Shown: piece after piece, positions 10,261-22,369 of the stretch | Layout of the letters: each line of letters opens with the position of its first letter | How positions within the stretch are numbered: position 1 is the stretch's first letter | Assembly (NCBI GenBank): GCA_038380435.1 | Contig: JAWZYU010000011.1 | Coordinates: forward strand, 77,249,501-77,313,500 | Reading direction: 5' to 3' | DNA length: 64,000 bases | DNA from: Ryuthela nishihirai | Taxonomy: Eukaryota; Arthropoda; Arachnida; Araneae; Heptathelidae | Made by a program: the position numbers and the translations under genes | The notes under the pieces: model-generated | What the model saw: only the letters and a program-made list of their open reading frames with translations | Told to the model about the DNA's origin: nothing | Database searches by the model: none

Positions 10261-10955
10261 TAGTTATACTTTGGTGGATCTATTACTTCACAAATTTTAA
10301 CTAATATATTTCTGCAGGACAGGTTTTTGCATGTACATGATATTCCTCTAATACCCTAGTTGTGAATTGTACATACACATAATTTCCAGCTCATTTTCTG
10401 GCTCATGTTACACTTTTACATCTAGCATTTGCCCACAGGAAGCCAAGTGTATGCTAGCGCCATACGCTTTTAGTAATCATACTTTTTTAATGATATGAGC
10501 CATTCTTTTTGCAATGAAATATATTATTATTCAACAAATTACCAGATATATATTATAGAAAAATACATTTGGCACAAAAAAAATAATGTAATTCATTACA
10601 GTCATAGTTCCAAAAATATATGTAACTCAAACAAAATAATAACTCACACTTTTATAAACAAAAAACTTAGTATTTCTGGAAGTATGAGTAAATATATAAT
10701 ACATTCTGTAAATAATCAATTGATGCTGAGCAGTGCATAGGCATATTCCCGAGCTCAGCAAGCTATGCACTTCTGGGCCCATCTTGAAAGGATTAAGGCA
10801 GATAAAATAATTTACAAGAATAATGCTAGAAAGTAGCTTATATATTGAGAAATTATGTAAAAATTTCCTACATATTTAACAATGGATATTTATAAATCCT
10901 TGATGCTGAAGGAAATGAATATGTAAGTAGAACAGATAAAAAGCTTGCTATTATT
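10261..10955. other. AT-rich intron sequence, no feature seen
   Basis: Only short chance ORFs with no recognisable domain. Confidence 0.5.
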
Positions 10956-10959
10956 ATAT

Positions 10960-11975
10960 AACTAGCCGGAACGTACCGTAACCAGTGCTGCCTGGTGTCA
11001 CTTTTAATCTGTATATTCTTATTTTCACTATAAATTTTGTAAGTCCACCTCCCCCTCCCCCTGATACTTTAGCACACACATAGCACATTTGCCCGGTGTT
11101 TGCTTGGATCATTATTGATGTCAGCAAGCTCTCTCATAGCCCATGGCTTAGTTTCTGCGTAAGCTATCGAGATTTTTATTACCATTACCACAGATTTTGC
11201 TGCCCTCTGATATTCATTCACATGGTCAAATTTTCTGCACAGCATCCTCGTGTGCCCCAGTGATTGGTTTAAAACTTGGCTGGTGGTTTCGTTTCTACAC
11301 AAATTGTGATAGCTTCTTGTCTCACTTTTAATCTGCATATTCTGTTGTTTCCTGCACTAAAGGTTAGTTTTGTGAATATCCCCCCTACCAACTTTTATCA
11401 CAGTTTGAAGACAAAGAATTTCCTGGTGTTGCAACGGTCATTGCTGACTCAGTGCGTGCTCTCAGAACCCATGGCAAACGATCGAGATATCTGATATTTA
11501 TTTCATCAGATTTGAGCATTCTGTAATTCTCGACTTCATCAGAAGGTCCCAAATTTCATAGGTGGGTTCCTCCTGCCTTACCCCATGTTGGGTTAGGAAA
11601 TCAGGTCCTTGGCTGCAATGGAATGCCTCAATAATGCCTTTGGAAATGTGAGGAATCTGGCAATGACAGAAGATTTAAATGCTATTTTAACTCTTTACAT
11701 TCACAGAAAGCAGTAAAGGCAACAACAAATTTGACAGCAATTCTCATTTCCCATAGGAATAGCATGGTAAATATTTTTGCTTCTAGCAGGACTAGCTTGA
11801 ACTTTCGACTTCAAATTTGGTACTTCCATCCGGATCACAACCAGAAACATTCTCTGAAATTTTGAAGCATGATGAAATTGAAACGTGATTTGAAGCGTGA
11901 TTTCCTAATGAGTTATATCTGCCACAGACACAAACACACACACACACACACCTTCTTTTATTATATAGATTTATA
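10960..11975. repeat. Unclassified dispersed repeat with two internal units
   Basis: Two related blocks (about 10995-11180 and 11315-11490) share CACTTTTAATCTG, a C-rich CCCCC patch, AGCTCTCTCATAGCCCATGG or CTCTCAGAACCCATGG, and a ATCGAGAT string. The region ends with a CA microsatellite followed by TTTTATTATATAGAT. The overall layout suggests a non-autonomous element, but I cannot name its class. Confidence 0.45.
11930..11952. repeat. CA microsatellite
   Basis: A short ACACAC run; any minus-strand Cys-Val ORF across it is a low-complexity artefact. Confidence 0.85.
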
Positions 11976-12074
11976 TTATAAAATGCTATACAAAATTTTT
12001 GCAATTTGGGACAATGACAACTGATAAAATATAAACTAATTTGCAGATATTTAAAATTCACAGACTATATTTTC

Positions 12075-12103
12075 TCTGAGTGTGTAGATTATACACACTC
12101 AGA
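12075..12103. repeat. 12-bp hairpin, 5-nt loop
   Basis: Arms TCTGAGTGTGTA and TACACACTCAGA are exact reverse complements. Confidence 0.75.
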
Positions 12104-12479
12104 AATCACTCTCCTCTGGACAAATCCACAGAATATCTCAAAATTAAAAGCTCCTTAAATGGCTTCAGAGTAATTCTAAAGTCTCCCTCCCAACAAAGTT
12201 AGACTACATTTACAGGACAATGTGCAGAACCCAATGAAAACTGACATCAGCCATAATCATACGAATATATACCAGATGTTTATATAAAAACATGGGCACT
12301 TTCAAGTTCAATATCTTAATACTTAATCATGTATGTCTGAAATTTGGTGGATAGGTATGGACACCATGTGATTGAATTAGTAAATTTCAAGTTTGCCATA
12401 ACCAGTTCTAGTGTTACCAAATTTTCACAATATTGGTACTGGTAGAGTAGAACATAAATATGATTTGCTCTTTCACAGC

Positions 12480-13245
12480 ACAATAATTGTTAACAGGACA
12501 GCAAAAAGCTAAGCTGGTTAAAATCATATTACTATTATATTTGGAAGCAATACTGCTGCAGCACTTACGGAGTATCACCATATGCACAGAATCAATCATG
12601 AACCATTTCCACTTAACTGTTCATGATCTCATAAAGAAATTTAAGAAAATAGGCTACCCTTGTAACAAAGAACTGGGAGGCCAAATGGAGACCAAAATTT
12701 TTCAGATGCATCATGCTGTTATGGAAGATGAAAGAATACAAAAGGAGGTGGATATCCATGCTGTCAGTAAGCACCCCAACTTACCCATCCCAATATGTAA
12801 AAAAGTGCTCCACAATACCTAGAAATGTTTGCCATGATTCCAATGTGTCCATGTGTCCAGGCTATGATACCAGTACTACTGTTCTTATCTTGAGTAGTGG
12901 TCAGTAGCTAGTGGCTCAGTAACATTCTATGGTCACACAAGGCCCACTTCAATCTGACTGGTGGTGTAAACCTATACAATTACATCACATGTATACAGGC
13001 AGACCCATATGCAGCTGTCGTAAAAACACTTCAAAGGCTAAAGCAACTGTCTTGTATATTCCAGAGAAGACTTTATCATTGGACCATTCTTCCTCAAAGA
13101 GATAAAAATGTCAGGACTGTGTACGTGTACTTTAGATGGCTGAACAATATTGTGCATTTATCTCCGATACTGTTGTGCCAGCACTACAAGGATCACAGGG
13201 CGTCTGCTCCTGCCTAACTCCAGCCAAATTATGACATTTCAACTA
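12480..13245 (+). pseudogene. Possible Tc1/mariner-superfamily transposase relic
   Basis: A 111-codon open stretch (12487-12822) ends with PICKKVLHNT, a helix-turn-helix-like pattern common before the catalytic domain of IS630-Tc1-mariner transposases. A block reading IIGPFFLKEI in another frame near 13078-13110 resembles the usual GPFFF segment. No catalytic Asp box is intact and no TIRs were found. Weak assignment. Confidence 0.3.
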
Positions 13246-13960
13246 AAATATAACTTCACATTCCTTAACAGTTTTCACTCTATTCATAATAAAATATTAA
13301 ATGTAAGCTACATTTCTAAATAAAAACTCTACTATATAGATTCATTTACTTTTTTCTCACTACTTACAACAAAGCACACGAGACTTTTTAAATCAGATCA
13401 AGAATTACCTTCAAATAAAAATTATTAAAATGTCATCAGTAGTATGATGAAAGAGAAATACTTTTGCCCAAAATCATATGTCTTGCAATTTGAAAAAAGT
13501 CAAGGACTGAAAAATTCAAAACTTTCAATTAATACATAGTAAAAGGATAGTCTTCAGAAGGTCATCATAAATGAACTTAAGTGCCAAAAACAACCATTCA
13601 GTGAAGCAGTGGATTCTAACATGATACAACTAAAGATTATATTTATGAAATTCTTCATAAAATTTTCATTGCTCATGAAAAGCAAAAATGAAAATACAAT
13701 ACTTTAGGTTATTTCACCTATAATATGATGCATGAAACAATTCATCTTTCCAGAACATTTATTTAGTAATATAATGCAGACACACTAGTGCCTATTGCTT
13801 CTTCAGTTAAATTCTATAAATGCCACACTGAAAAATGGGCAGTTTTCCTTGTGACATTCAGAGACACATGTGGAATGGAAATGATGAAATTTAATGCTAT
13901 TTTTTTTACCTATCAAATTGCAGATACATATCCATTACAACTGGCAAGAAATAAACTATA
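13246..13960. other. AT-rich intron sequence, no feature seen
   Basis: No ORF, SINE head or inverted repeat recognised. Confidence 0.5.
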
Positions 13961-16900
13961 ATCATCACCATCATCCTCAAGCAGCCATGGGCTACGGAGG
14001 TCCAACCAGACTGTACAATTTAGTTCTCCAAGCAAGTCTATCCTGAGCTACATCTACTGCATCTGGCCACTGCACACCAATTCTAACAAGGTCCTGTTTG
14101 ACATTGTCTGCCCACCGCATCCTAGGTCACCTATTCTTTCTGAGGCCTTTAGGCACACTGTTCATAACCCTATTCGCCAATCTATAATTATTCATACGGG
14201 CAACATGGCCAAACCAACGGAGTCTCTCTCTGCACAATATACTGCTTAAAGGAGGTTGCAAACTCCTTTGCCTAACCTCATCATTAGTTACAAAATTGAA
14301 CCACCTAATGCCCAAGATATTACGTAAGCATCTGGAATCAAAAGCATCTAGTTTCCTGTTATCTTGTTTACAAAGTGTCCAAGTTTCACTAACATAATTA
14401 ACCCTAGAAAGAACCAAACTATTATACAGTCTAATTTTAGTCTTTAGCTGTATACACCTATTTCTCCACACTCTCCATAGATTCTTAAAAGTCCCGGCAG
14501 CAATCCCTATTCGTCTGTTAATCTCATGCCGCACATCACCATTATATGTTACATAGCTCCCAAGATAATTCAACTGTGACACCTGCTCAAGACTGCAACC
14601 ATTCAGATTAACTGAATCACAGCCTGCCTGACCAATTTTCATCACTTTAGTTTTCTCTGTTTATAACCAAACCTACTCTACTACCAGTCTCATCAACAGC
14701 TTGAATGAAAGAGTTCATCTCATCAACATCATTTGCCAAAAGGGCTAAATCATCAGCATAATCTAAATCAGAAATTTTCGTATCTCCAGTCCATTTAAGG
14801 CCAAAATCTTTCCTTTGAAGTGAATTTCGCATAACATAATCAATAACCAAGCTAAAGAGAAAAGGAGACAAAATGCACCCTGGTTGAACACCAGAAGTAA
14901 TGCTAAACCAATTGCTACAAGCCTTACCAACTCTCACACACGACTCAGTGTTATTATAGAGAGCTTTCATTATGTTAACTAACTTGTCTGGTATACCATA
15001 TGATCTCACAATCAACCATAATATATGATGATCAACAGAATCGAAAGCCTTTTTGAAATCAACAAAACTAAACGAAAGCTAGCAACCAAAGGTTTCTGAA
15101 ACTCTAAACATTTCTCAAGAATCTGCCTAAGTGAAAATATCTGATCCACACATCCCCTCCACTTCTGAATCCACATTGCTCATCACGCAATTGACTGTCA
15201 ACCAGATTCTTAATTCTATTAAGCACAATCATGGAAAGAACTTTACCTGGAACAGAGAGTAGGCTGATACCCCTATAGTTATCACAAGAACTGCGATCAC
15301 CTTTTTTGAAAATAGGGATAACAATAGCTCTGGTAAAATCCTTAGGAACCATGCCTTTATCATAAAAGATATTCAAAATTTCAGTCATCCAAGTGGTAAC
15401 CGAAACATTCCCAGCTCTAAGCATTTCGGTAGTAATTTCACTAACCTCTGGGGATTTATGTAGTTTAAGTTTAGAAACAGCCAAAATAACTTCAGATTGT
15501 GTTATAGGGCCAACATTAAAGCCACCAATGCATCTATCATCATTGCAAACAATGGGAGTAGAACTAACTACATTATTTAGAACATCACTGAAATGCTCAG
15601 CCCACCTAGCCATGACAGAATCCTCCCCTTCCTTACCTAGTTTATCCTTCAATCCTTGTATACCTGTCCGTTTTCTACCACACAAAACATTAACTATCTG
15701 GTACAGCTCTCTGCTGTTGTGCTGTCTAACTGCTTCCTCGGCTTTGTCAGCCAAACCATCAAGCCAAAGATTCTTATCAGCAGCTAACTGATCTTTTACA
15801 CATTTATTAAGCTCTCTGTAATGCTTTCTATTAGGACTAGTAGGGTATTGATTAAGGACATTCCTGCAGTTCTTTCTTTCTGAAATAAGATCAAGTGCCT
15901 TATCACTCAGATAATTCTGTCTCTTCTGCTCCTTTTTTCCTAAAAGAGTACTGTTAGTGTCCAAAAAAGCCTGTTTAAAATGATCCCATTCTTCCTCAAC
16001 TTCAGTAGTAAGCAAACCATGAGTGTCATAATGACTAAGTAACCTATCATGGTAAGCTTTGGCTATAACTGGATCTTTCAGAGCTTCAGTATTAAAAGTA
16101 AATTTTTTAACCCCAGCATAACACTTTTTAAGTTTAAGTTGCAACACACTTTTAACAAGGTAATGGTCAGATCCAATTTCAGCTCCCCTATATGCCCTGG
16201 TATTCCTAACAGAACTAGCCCATTGCTGTTAATTAATATGTAATCAATCATATTCTTATGCAGCCCATCAGGTGAAACCCATGTGTACTTACGTATGTCG
16301 CGGTGTTTGTAATAAGTGTTAGTTATTCTGAATCAATTGAGTTTACTTACCTGTAGGAGACATTGTCCATTGCCATTGCAGCTACCAATACCAAAAGGAC
16401 CTATTACTCCTCCCCAAAGGGCAGAGTCAGTACCAACTGTGGCATTGAAGTCACCAAGAACAAGGGTAATATCTCCTTTCTTGACAGAATTCAAAATATC
16501 CTGTAGTTGTTTATAAAACCTATCCTTCTCATCCTCATCAGCATCCTCAGTGGGGGCATAACAGCAGATAACATTCAAGTCTTTAATGCTTGTCTGAAAT
16601 TTTGCTGTAAGAAACCTTTCATTAATGCACTCATATCCTAGAAGAGCATCATTAGCGTGTCTGCTGAGAAGCAGACCCACGCGTTGCTGATGCTTATTGT
16701 CATCCCTCCCTGAAAAGAGAAATTTAAGATTATTTTTAAGAATCTGACCTTTATCTGTCCATCTGGTCTCTTGCAAGCCGAGAATATCTAAATTGTAATG
16801 GTGGAATTCTTGTGTGAGGACATCAAGAGAAAAAGCTCTGTGCAGAGTCCTCACATTCCAACTACCTATGGAGAGAAAATGGTTAGTGGGATGTTTAAAG

Positions 16901-17044
16901 AAACTATGTTTATTGAAAGAGGGAATGCCGACAATATCAAACAGCCCCCTAATCGCAGACATGGGGCAAAGACCCGTTCCCCCACTACTAAAGGCTGAAG
17001 CCATCTACACTGGAAGACTTCCTCCAATGTAGAATTTGACAATG
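13961..17044 (-). pseudogene. RTE-clade LINE (copy R2), 5'-truncated, decayed ORF
   Basis: The 3' tail (ATCATCACCATCATCC on plus) is at 13961 and similarity to the intact copy stops near 17044. The endonuclease block is open from 17004 to 16333 (WNVRTL, QETRWTDKG, GDFNAT) and then stops just after the SKLN residues. The SDH part of the endonuclease and the linker follow. The RT N-terminal block is open from 16147 to 15104 and is frameshifted just after the CGFRSG motif. The RT core with YADD lies in 15015-14647, and the C-terminal domain in 14645-14127. It lies head to head with copy R3 about 0.4 kb away. Inactive. Confidence 0.93.
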
Positions 17045-17471
17045 CCACAGTACCAAAATCTACAGCATTGGAATATTTAAGTTATCTATTAAACAATTTT
17101 TCAATTAAATTGCACCCCACATAAATTTTCAATTTGCTTGAATATGTAATAAAATATCACATTTCATTCTATGCTTTCTCTTCATTCCTTTTTTAGCAAT
17201 CGATTATTTATGCTATTACATAACTAGAAGCTACTTTATAGCATGTTTTTGATATTATGCAAAAAAAAGCTAATAAATATTTACACATTAGAAAAACTTA
17301 GTACAGGCAACCCCCACTTACTGTGGTAGATGAGATCCTGTCATCTGCATTTAGTGAAATATGTTTCACATGGGGTATTATAACACGCATTTCAATGAGA
17401 CAGAATACAAGCCACAACCTCAAGGCCCTCAAGTTTATAATTATAATTTATGAAATGTAAACTCAAATGGC
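17045..17471. other. AT-rich spacer between two divergent RTE elements
   Basis: No gene. The left border is the truncation point of copy R2 and the right border is where similarity to the RTE 5' leader at 25397 begins. Confidence 0.5.
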
Positions 17472-20400
17472 CTGTAAATGGTAGCTAGGCGTAAACTGGA
17501 AGGAGAGCTGTGTACCAATCCCTAGTGATGATGCACAGAACCGGCCAGGTCTAGCACCTAATGTCCGACCCCGCCTTCTCGTGGTGCAGGCCATTAGTAC
17601 CTTTCAAAAGAGATATTCTCTTTTGGAAGGGAACGGAAGGGGTGGGCTGCCAGTTCAGTATGGCTTGCTGATCTGGTCATCTACGGCCACTTTTTTCTTT
17701 TTTTTCAACCCTGCTGAGGAGTGGTCAACTTCACAGGGTCCTGGTGCTGACCATTTATACCTACTAGACTGGACTTGTTTATGGATTTGAGCTTGATTAT
17801 GGATCCTGGACTTGCTGCACTGGTGGGCCTCTGTTGAGGGAGAGTCTGCCACTGTGTTTTCTGTTTGCTTCTGGGTTGCCAGCTCTAAGTGAACAGAGGC
17901 ATGGGATACCTTATATCAGCTGGTGGATAATCCTAATCAGAGGCCATCGCAGGTACCTGAACCTTACTTAGCTAGTTGGGCATCGTCAAGCCTAAACTGG
18001 AGTAATGCGTCTCAGGCAGGCCATGTGGCTCTTGAAAAAGTCCACTTGAAAAGGTGGTGCCTGAAGTTCCTACCAGCATCAGTGACTTCAGCCTTTAGCG
18101 GAGGAGGAACGGGTCTTTGCCCCATGCCTGCAATCAGTGAGCTGTTTGATATTGTTGGCCCTACCAATCTCAATAAACCTAATTTCTTTAAAAATCCTAC
18201 TAATCATTTTCTCTCTGCAGGAACGTGGAACGTGAAGATATTACATAGAGATTATTCTCTTGATGTCCTCACGCAGGAATTCCAGCGCTATAACCTAGAT
18301 ATTCTAGGCTTGCAAGAGACCAGATGGACAGGTAAAGGTGAGATACTTAAAAATAACTTTAAATTTCTCTTTACAGGGAGGGAGGATGGAAAGCATCACC
18401 AAGGCGTGGGTCTGCTGCTCAGCAGGCATGCTAGTGATGCTCTTCTAGGATATGAGTGCATTAATGAAAGGTTTCTTACAGCAAAATTTCAGACAAGCAT
18501 TAAAAACTTGAATGTTATCTGCTGTTATGCCCCCACTGAGGATGCTGATGAGGATGAGAAGGATAGGTTTTACAGACAACTTCAGGACATTTTGAATTCT
18601 GTCAAGAAAGGAGATATTACCCTTGTTCTTGGTGACTTCAATGCCACAGTTGGTACCGACTCTGACCTTTGGGGAGGAGTAATAGGTCCTTTTGGTATTG
18701 GTAGCTGCAATGGCAATGGGCAACGTCTCCTACAGGTAAGTAAACTCAATGGTTTCAGAATAACTAACACATATTACAAACACCGCGACATACATAAATA
18801 CACATGGGTTTCACCTGATGGGCTGCATAGGAATATGATTGATTATATATTAATTAACAGCAAATGGGCTAGTTCTGTTAGAAATATCAGGGCATATAGG
18901 GGAGCTGAAATTGGATCTGACCATTACCTTGTTAAAAGTGTCTTGCAACTTAAACTTAAAAAGTGTTGTGCTAGAGTTAAAAAATTTACCTTTAATACTG
19001 AAGCTCTGAATGACCCAGTTATAGCTAAAGCTTACCATGATAGGTTACTTAGTCATTATGACGGTCATGGTTTGCTTAATACTGAAGTTGAGGAAGAATG
19101 GGGACATTTTAAACAGGCTTTTTTGGAAACTAACAGTACTCTTTTAGGAAAAAAGGAGCAGAGGAGGCAGAATTATTTAACTGACAACGCAATTGAGCTT
19201 ATTTCAGAAAGAAGGAATTGCAGGAATGTCCTTAATCAGTACCCTACTAGTCCTAATAGAAAAGATTACAGAGAGCTTAATAAACGTGTAAAGGATCAGT
19301 TAGCTACTGATAAAAAGCTTTGGCTTGATAGCTTGGCTGACAAAGCTGAGGAAGCAGTTAGGCAGCACAACAGCAGAGAGCTGTACCAGATAGTTAAAGT
19401 TTTATGTGGTAGAAAACGGACAGGCATACAGGGATTGAAGGATAAACAAGGTAAGGTTATAGAAGGTGAGGATTCTCTCATGGCTAGGTGGGCTGAGCAT
19501 TTCAGCGATGTTCTAAACAATGTGGTTAGTTCTACTCCCATTGTATGTAATGATGATAGATGCATTGGCAGCTTTAATGTTGGCCCTATAACACAATCTG
19601 AAGTTAGTTTGGCTATCTCTAAACTGAAACTTCATAAATCCCCAGGGGTAGATGAAATTACTACAGAAATGCTCAGAGCTGGGAATGTTTTGGTTATCAG
19701 TTGGATGACTGAAATTTTGAATAACTTTTATGATAAAGGCATGGTTCCTAAAGATTTTACCAGAGCTATTATTATCCCTATTTTCAAAAATGGTGATCGC
19801 AGTTCTTGTGATAACTATAGGGGTATCAGCCTACTCTCTGTTCCAGGTAAAGTTCTTTCCATGATTGTGCTTAATAGAATTAAGAATCTGGTTGACAGGC
19901 AATTGCGTGATGAGCAATGTGGATTCAGAAGTGGTAGGGGATGTGTAGATCAGATATTTTCACTTAGGCAGATTCTTGAGAAATGTTTAGAGTTTCAGAA
20001 ACCTTTGGTTGCTAGCTTTGTTGATTTCAAAAAGGCTTTCGACTCTGTTGATCGTCATAATTTGTGGTTGATTGTGAGATCATATGGTATACCAGACAAG
20101 TTAGTTAACATAATGAAAGCTCTCTATAATAACACTGAGTCATGTGTGAGAGTTGGTAAGTCTTGTAGCAATTGGTTTAGCATTGCTTCTGGTGTTCGAC
20201 ATGGGTGCATTTTGTCTCCTTTTCTCTTTAGTTTGGTTGTTGATTATGTTATGCAAAATTCACTTCGAGGGAAAGATTTTGGCCTTAAATGGGCTGGAGA
20301 TACGAAAATTTCTGATTTAGATTATGCTGATGATTTAGCCCTTTTGGCAAATGATGTTGATGAGATGAACTCTTTCCTTCAAGCTGTTGATGAGACTGGT

Positions 20401-21128
20401 AGTAGAGTAGGTTTGGTTATAAACAGAGAGAAAACTAAAGTGATGAAAATTGGTCAGGTAGGTTGTGATTCAGTTAATCTGAATGGTTGCAGTCTTGAGC
20501 AGGTGTCACAGTTTAATTATCTTGGGAGCTATGTAACTGATACTGGTGATGTTCAGCATGAGATTAACAGACGAATAGGTATTGCTGCCGGGACTTTTAA
20601 GAATCTATGGAGATTGTGGAGAAATAGGCGTATACACCTAAAGACTAAAATTAGACTGTATAATAGTTTGGTTCTTTCTAGGGTTAGTTATGATAGTGAA
20701 ACTTGGACGCTGTGTAAACAAGATAACAGGAAACTAGATGCTTTTGATTCTAGATGCTTACGCAGTATCTTGGGTATTAGGTGGTTTAACTTTGTAACTA
20801 ATGATGAGGTTAGGCAAAGGAGTCTGCAACCTCCTTTAAGCAGCATATTGTGCAGAGAGAGACTCCGCTGGTTTGGCCATATTGCCCGTATGGATAATTA
20901 TAGATTGGCGAATAGGGTTATGAACAGTGTGCCTAGAGGCTTCAGACGGAGGGGGAGACCTAGGATGCGGTGGGCAGACAATGTCAAACAGAACCTTGTT
21001 AGAATTGGTGTGCAGTGGCCGGATGCAGCAGATGTAGCTCAGGACAGATATGCTTGGAGAATTAAACTGCGTGGTCTGGTTGGACCTCCGTAGCCCATGG
21101 CTGCTTGAGGATGATGATGATGATGATG
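17472..21128 (+). mobile_element. Full-length-looking RTE-clade LINE (copy R3)
   Basis: Contains a 5' leader of about 450 bp shared with copies R4 (25397 on) and R7 (to about 50995), one long ORF, and a 3' UTR of only about 35 bp ending in GATGAT repeats. A single ORF with APE endonuclease and RT, a very short 3' UTR and a microsatellite tail are RTE hallmarks. The exact 5' nucleotide and target duplication were not determined. It lies within the 19.5-kb NUBP2 intron, antisense to that gene. Confidence 0.9.
17923..21093 (+). CDS. RTE-clade endonuclease/reverse transcriptase, intact 1056-aa ORF
   Basis: Domain order: N-terminal extension (1-95); apurinic-type endonuclease (about 98-345) with WNV at 102, the QETRW motif (catalytic E132), GDFNA (D238, N240) and SDH (S332-H334); linker; reverse transcriptase (about 555-850) with NYRGISLLS, motif A VDFKKAFDS (D701) and YADD (801-804); C-terminal RTE domain (about 890-1056) with the LRWFGHIARM block and RGRPRMRW. 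The endonuclease nicks target DNA and the RT copies the element RNA at the nick (family knowledge). One oddity: the usually conserved RQGC motif reads RHGC here (His760), while copy R1 keeps Gln. All other key residues seem present. The start was chosen as the first Met of the open frame; Met codons nearer the endonuclease are possible. Confidence 0.93.
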   Translation: MDNPNQRPSQVPEPYLASWASSSLNWSNASQAGHVALEKVHLKRWCLKFLPASVTSAFSGGGTGLCPMPAISELFDIVGPTNLNKPNFFKNPTNHFLSAGTWNVKILHRDYSLDVLTQEFQRYNLDILGLQETRWTGKGEILKNNFKFLFTGREDGKHHQGVGLLLSRHASDALLGYECINERFLTAKFQTSIKNLNVICCYAPTEDADEDEKDRFYRQLQDILNSVKKGDITLVLGDFNATVGTDSDLWGGVIGPFGIGSCNGNGQRLLQVSKLNGFRITNTYYKHRDIHKYTWVSPDGLHRNMIDYILINSKWASSVRNIRAYRGAEIGSDHYLVKSVLQLKLKKCCARVKKFTFNTEALNDPVIAKAYHDRLLSHYDGHGLLNTEVEEEWGHFKQAFLETNSTLLGKKEQRRQNYLTDNAIELISERRNCRNVLNQYPTSPNRKDYRELNKRVKDQLATDKKLWLDSLADKAEEAVRQHNSRELYQIVKVLCGRKRTGIQGLKDKQGKVIEGEDSLMARWAEHFSDVLNNVVSSTPIVCNDDRCIGSFNVGPITQSEVSLAISKLKLHKSPGVDEITTEMLRAGNVLVISWMTEILNNFYDKGMVPKDFTRAIIIPIFKNGDRSSCDNYRGISLLSVPGKVLSMIVLNRIKNLVDRQLRDEQCGFRSGRGCVDQIFSLRQILEKCLEFQKPLVASFVDFKKAFDSVDRHNLWLIVRSYGIPDKLVNIMKALYNNTESCVRVGKSCSNWFSIASGVRHGCILSPFLFSLVVDYVMQNSLRGKDFGLKWAGDTKISDLDYADDLALLANDVDEMNSFLQAVDETGSRVGLVINREKTKVMKIGQVGCDSVNLNGCSLEQVSQFNYLGSYVTDTGDVQHEINRRIGIAAGTFKNLWRLWRNRRIHLKTKIRLYNSLVLSRVSYDSETWTLCKQDNRKLDAFDSRCLRSILGIRWFNFVTNDEVRQRSLQPPLSSILCRERLRWFGHIARMDNYRLANRVMNSVPRGFRRRGRPRMRWADNVKQNLVRIGVQWPDAADVAQDRYAWRIKLRGLVGPP

Positions 21129-21399
21129 AAACTCAAACACATACAGTTAAAAACCTGTAAATAAAATAAAGAGTAGTAAAATTTTAACTTCTAAATAAAA
21201 TGAAAACAAAACATCAAAGTAAAAGAACGCATATCACCTCTGGCACATATGGTAATCTCATTTTCAAAGAGAGTCATAAAACCCCAACCAACCAACCAAA
21301 CAACCAACCATTTTCAAAGAGATGAAGTTTTTTCTTTCATCTATCTTTGCACTCTTTAAAAGTTATAATTCGAACTAATGAATGAGTGGGAAAATGCAA
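21129..21399. repeat. Fragment of the dispersed array repeat with an AACC microsatellite
   Basis: Carries TTTTCAAAGAGA motifs twice (about 21262 and 21311) and TTCGAACTAATGAATGAGTG, as at 8755-8835 and 59850-59950, interrupted by an (AACC)n-like run at 21283-21310. Confidence 0.6.
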
Positions 21400-22260
21400 A
21401 TAGAAGTATTTTATTAGTACTTATACAATATAAAAGCATTTGTCTTTAATTCCTTAAATTTAAAAAAGTTGCTTTTCCCACACCTCTCTGAGAAAAGGGA
21501 CAGATTGTTGCTGTCAGTGGAATATCTATTGACACTCTACCACTGAAATTTCGAATTTCTACCATAAATAAATGACTTGTAATTATTTGTTAAAAGCTTT
21601 GCCTATTCTATATTTAGTGCACTCTAATTATGTAAATGAAAACCATCTAAGGATTTGAAAAATGCGAACTACATTACATTAGTACCAATCCAACTAAAAA
21701 AGAATTTTCCAGTTATCTCTTAAAACAAAAGAGTTGTTTCCCACCACTCTGGGTGTAAGGGGCAATTTATTGTTGCAAATGCAAACCTCATGACCTTCAC
21801 ATTCTACCATCAAAATTTCTAACATGAAATATACATTGCTTGAAATATCGTTTAAAAGTTGAAAGACCATTAGAGTGCAATTTAAACTTTTTTTGGAGAT
21901 TTGGAAAATGAGAATCATAATATTCATCAATACCTATCAAACACAAAAAGAATTTTCAATTTATCTCTAAAAATAAACAATTACTTCTTAAAACAAAGAA
22001 AAAAAACTTGCATACATTTTCTCACCTATCTTGGGTGCAAGGGGTTTTGCATATGCAAACCTCATGACCACATTCCACCACCAAAATTCCGAATTCAAAG
22101 CATAAATATATCATTTGTAGTATTCATTTAAAATTTTACAATTTTTATCCTTTTGCATCATTAGAGGGCACAATTATAGCTTTTGGGAGGTTTGGAAATT
22201 TCAACATTAATATTTCATCAATACCTATCCAACACAAAAAGAATTTAGAATTGATCTCTA
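21400..22260. repeat. Satellite-like tandem array, three or more diverged units of about 250-290 bp
   Basis: The same ordered motifs recur at about 21430-21690, 21700-21940 and 21950-22245: CAACACAAAAAGAATTT, TTATCTCT-AAAACAAA, GGGTGTAAGGGGCAA or relic, GCAAACCTCATGACC, CATTCTACCATCAAAATT, and TTAGAGTGCAATTTAAACTT. Relic units lie at 9183-9500 and 59820-60060, so the repeat is dispersed as well as tandem. Confidence 0.75.
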
Positions 22261-22369
22261 GAAACGAAAATGTTCAATGTGTACAGGCACAGATGATAAA
22301 GTGAAAACATTATTTCATTTTTTAAACAAGATTTTTAAAAATAATATTGCAAATTTAAAGAAATATTCT

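Noticed and set aside
11792..12061. Cys-Val repeat protein on the minus strand
   Set aside because: Product of the CA microsatellite.
21400..22260. CRISPR-like array of spaced repeats
   Set aside because: Units are 250-290 bp, diverged, AT-rich and in an animal genome; no regular short repeats or spacers.
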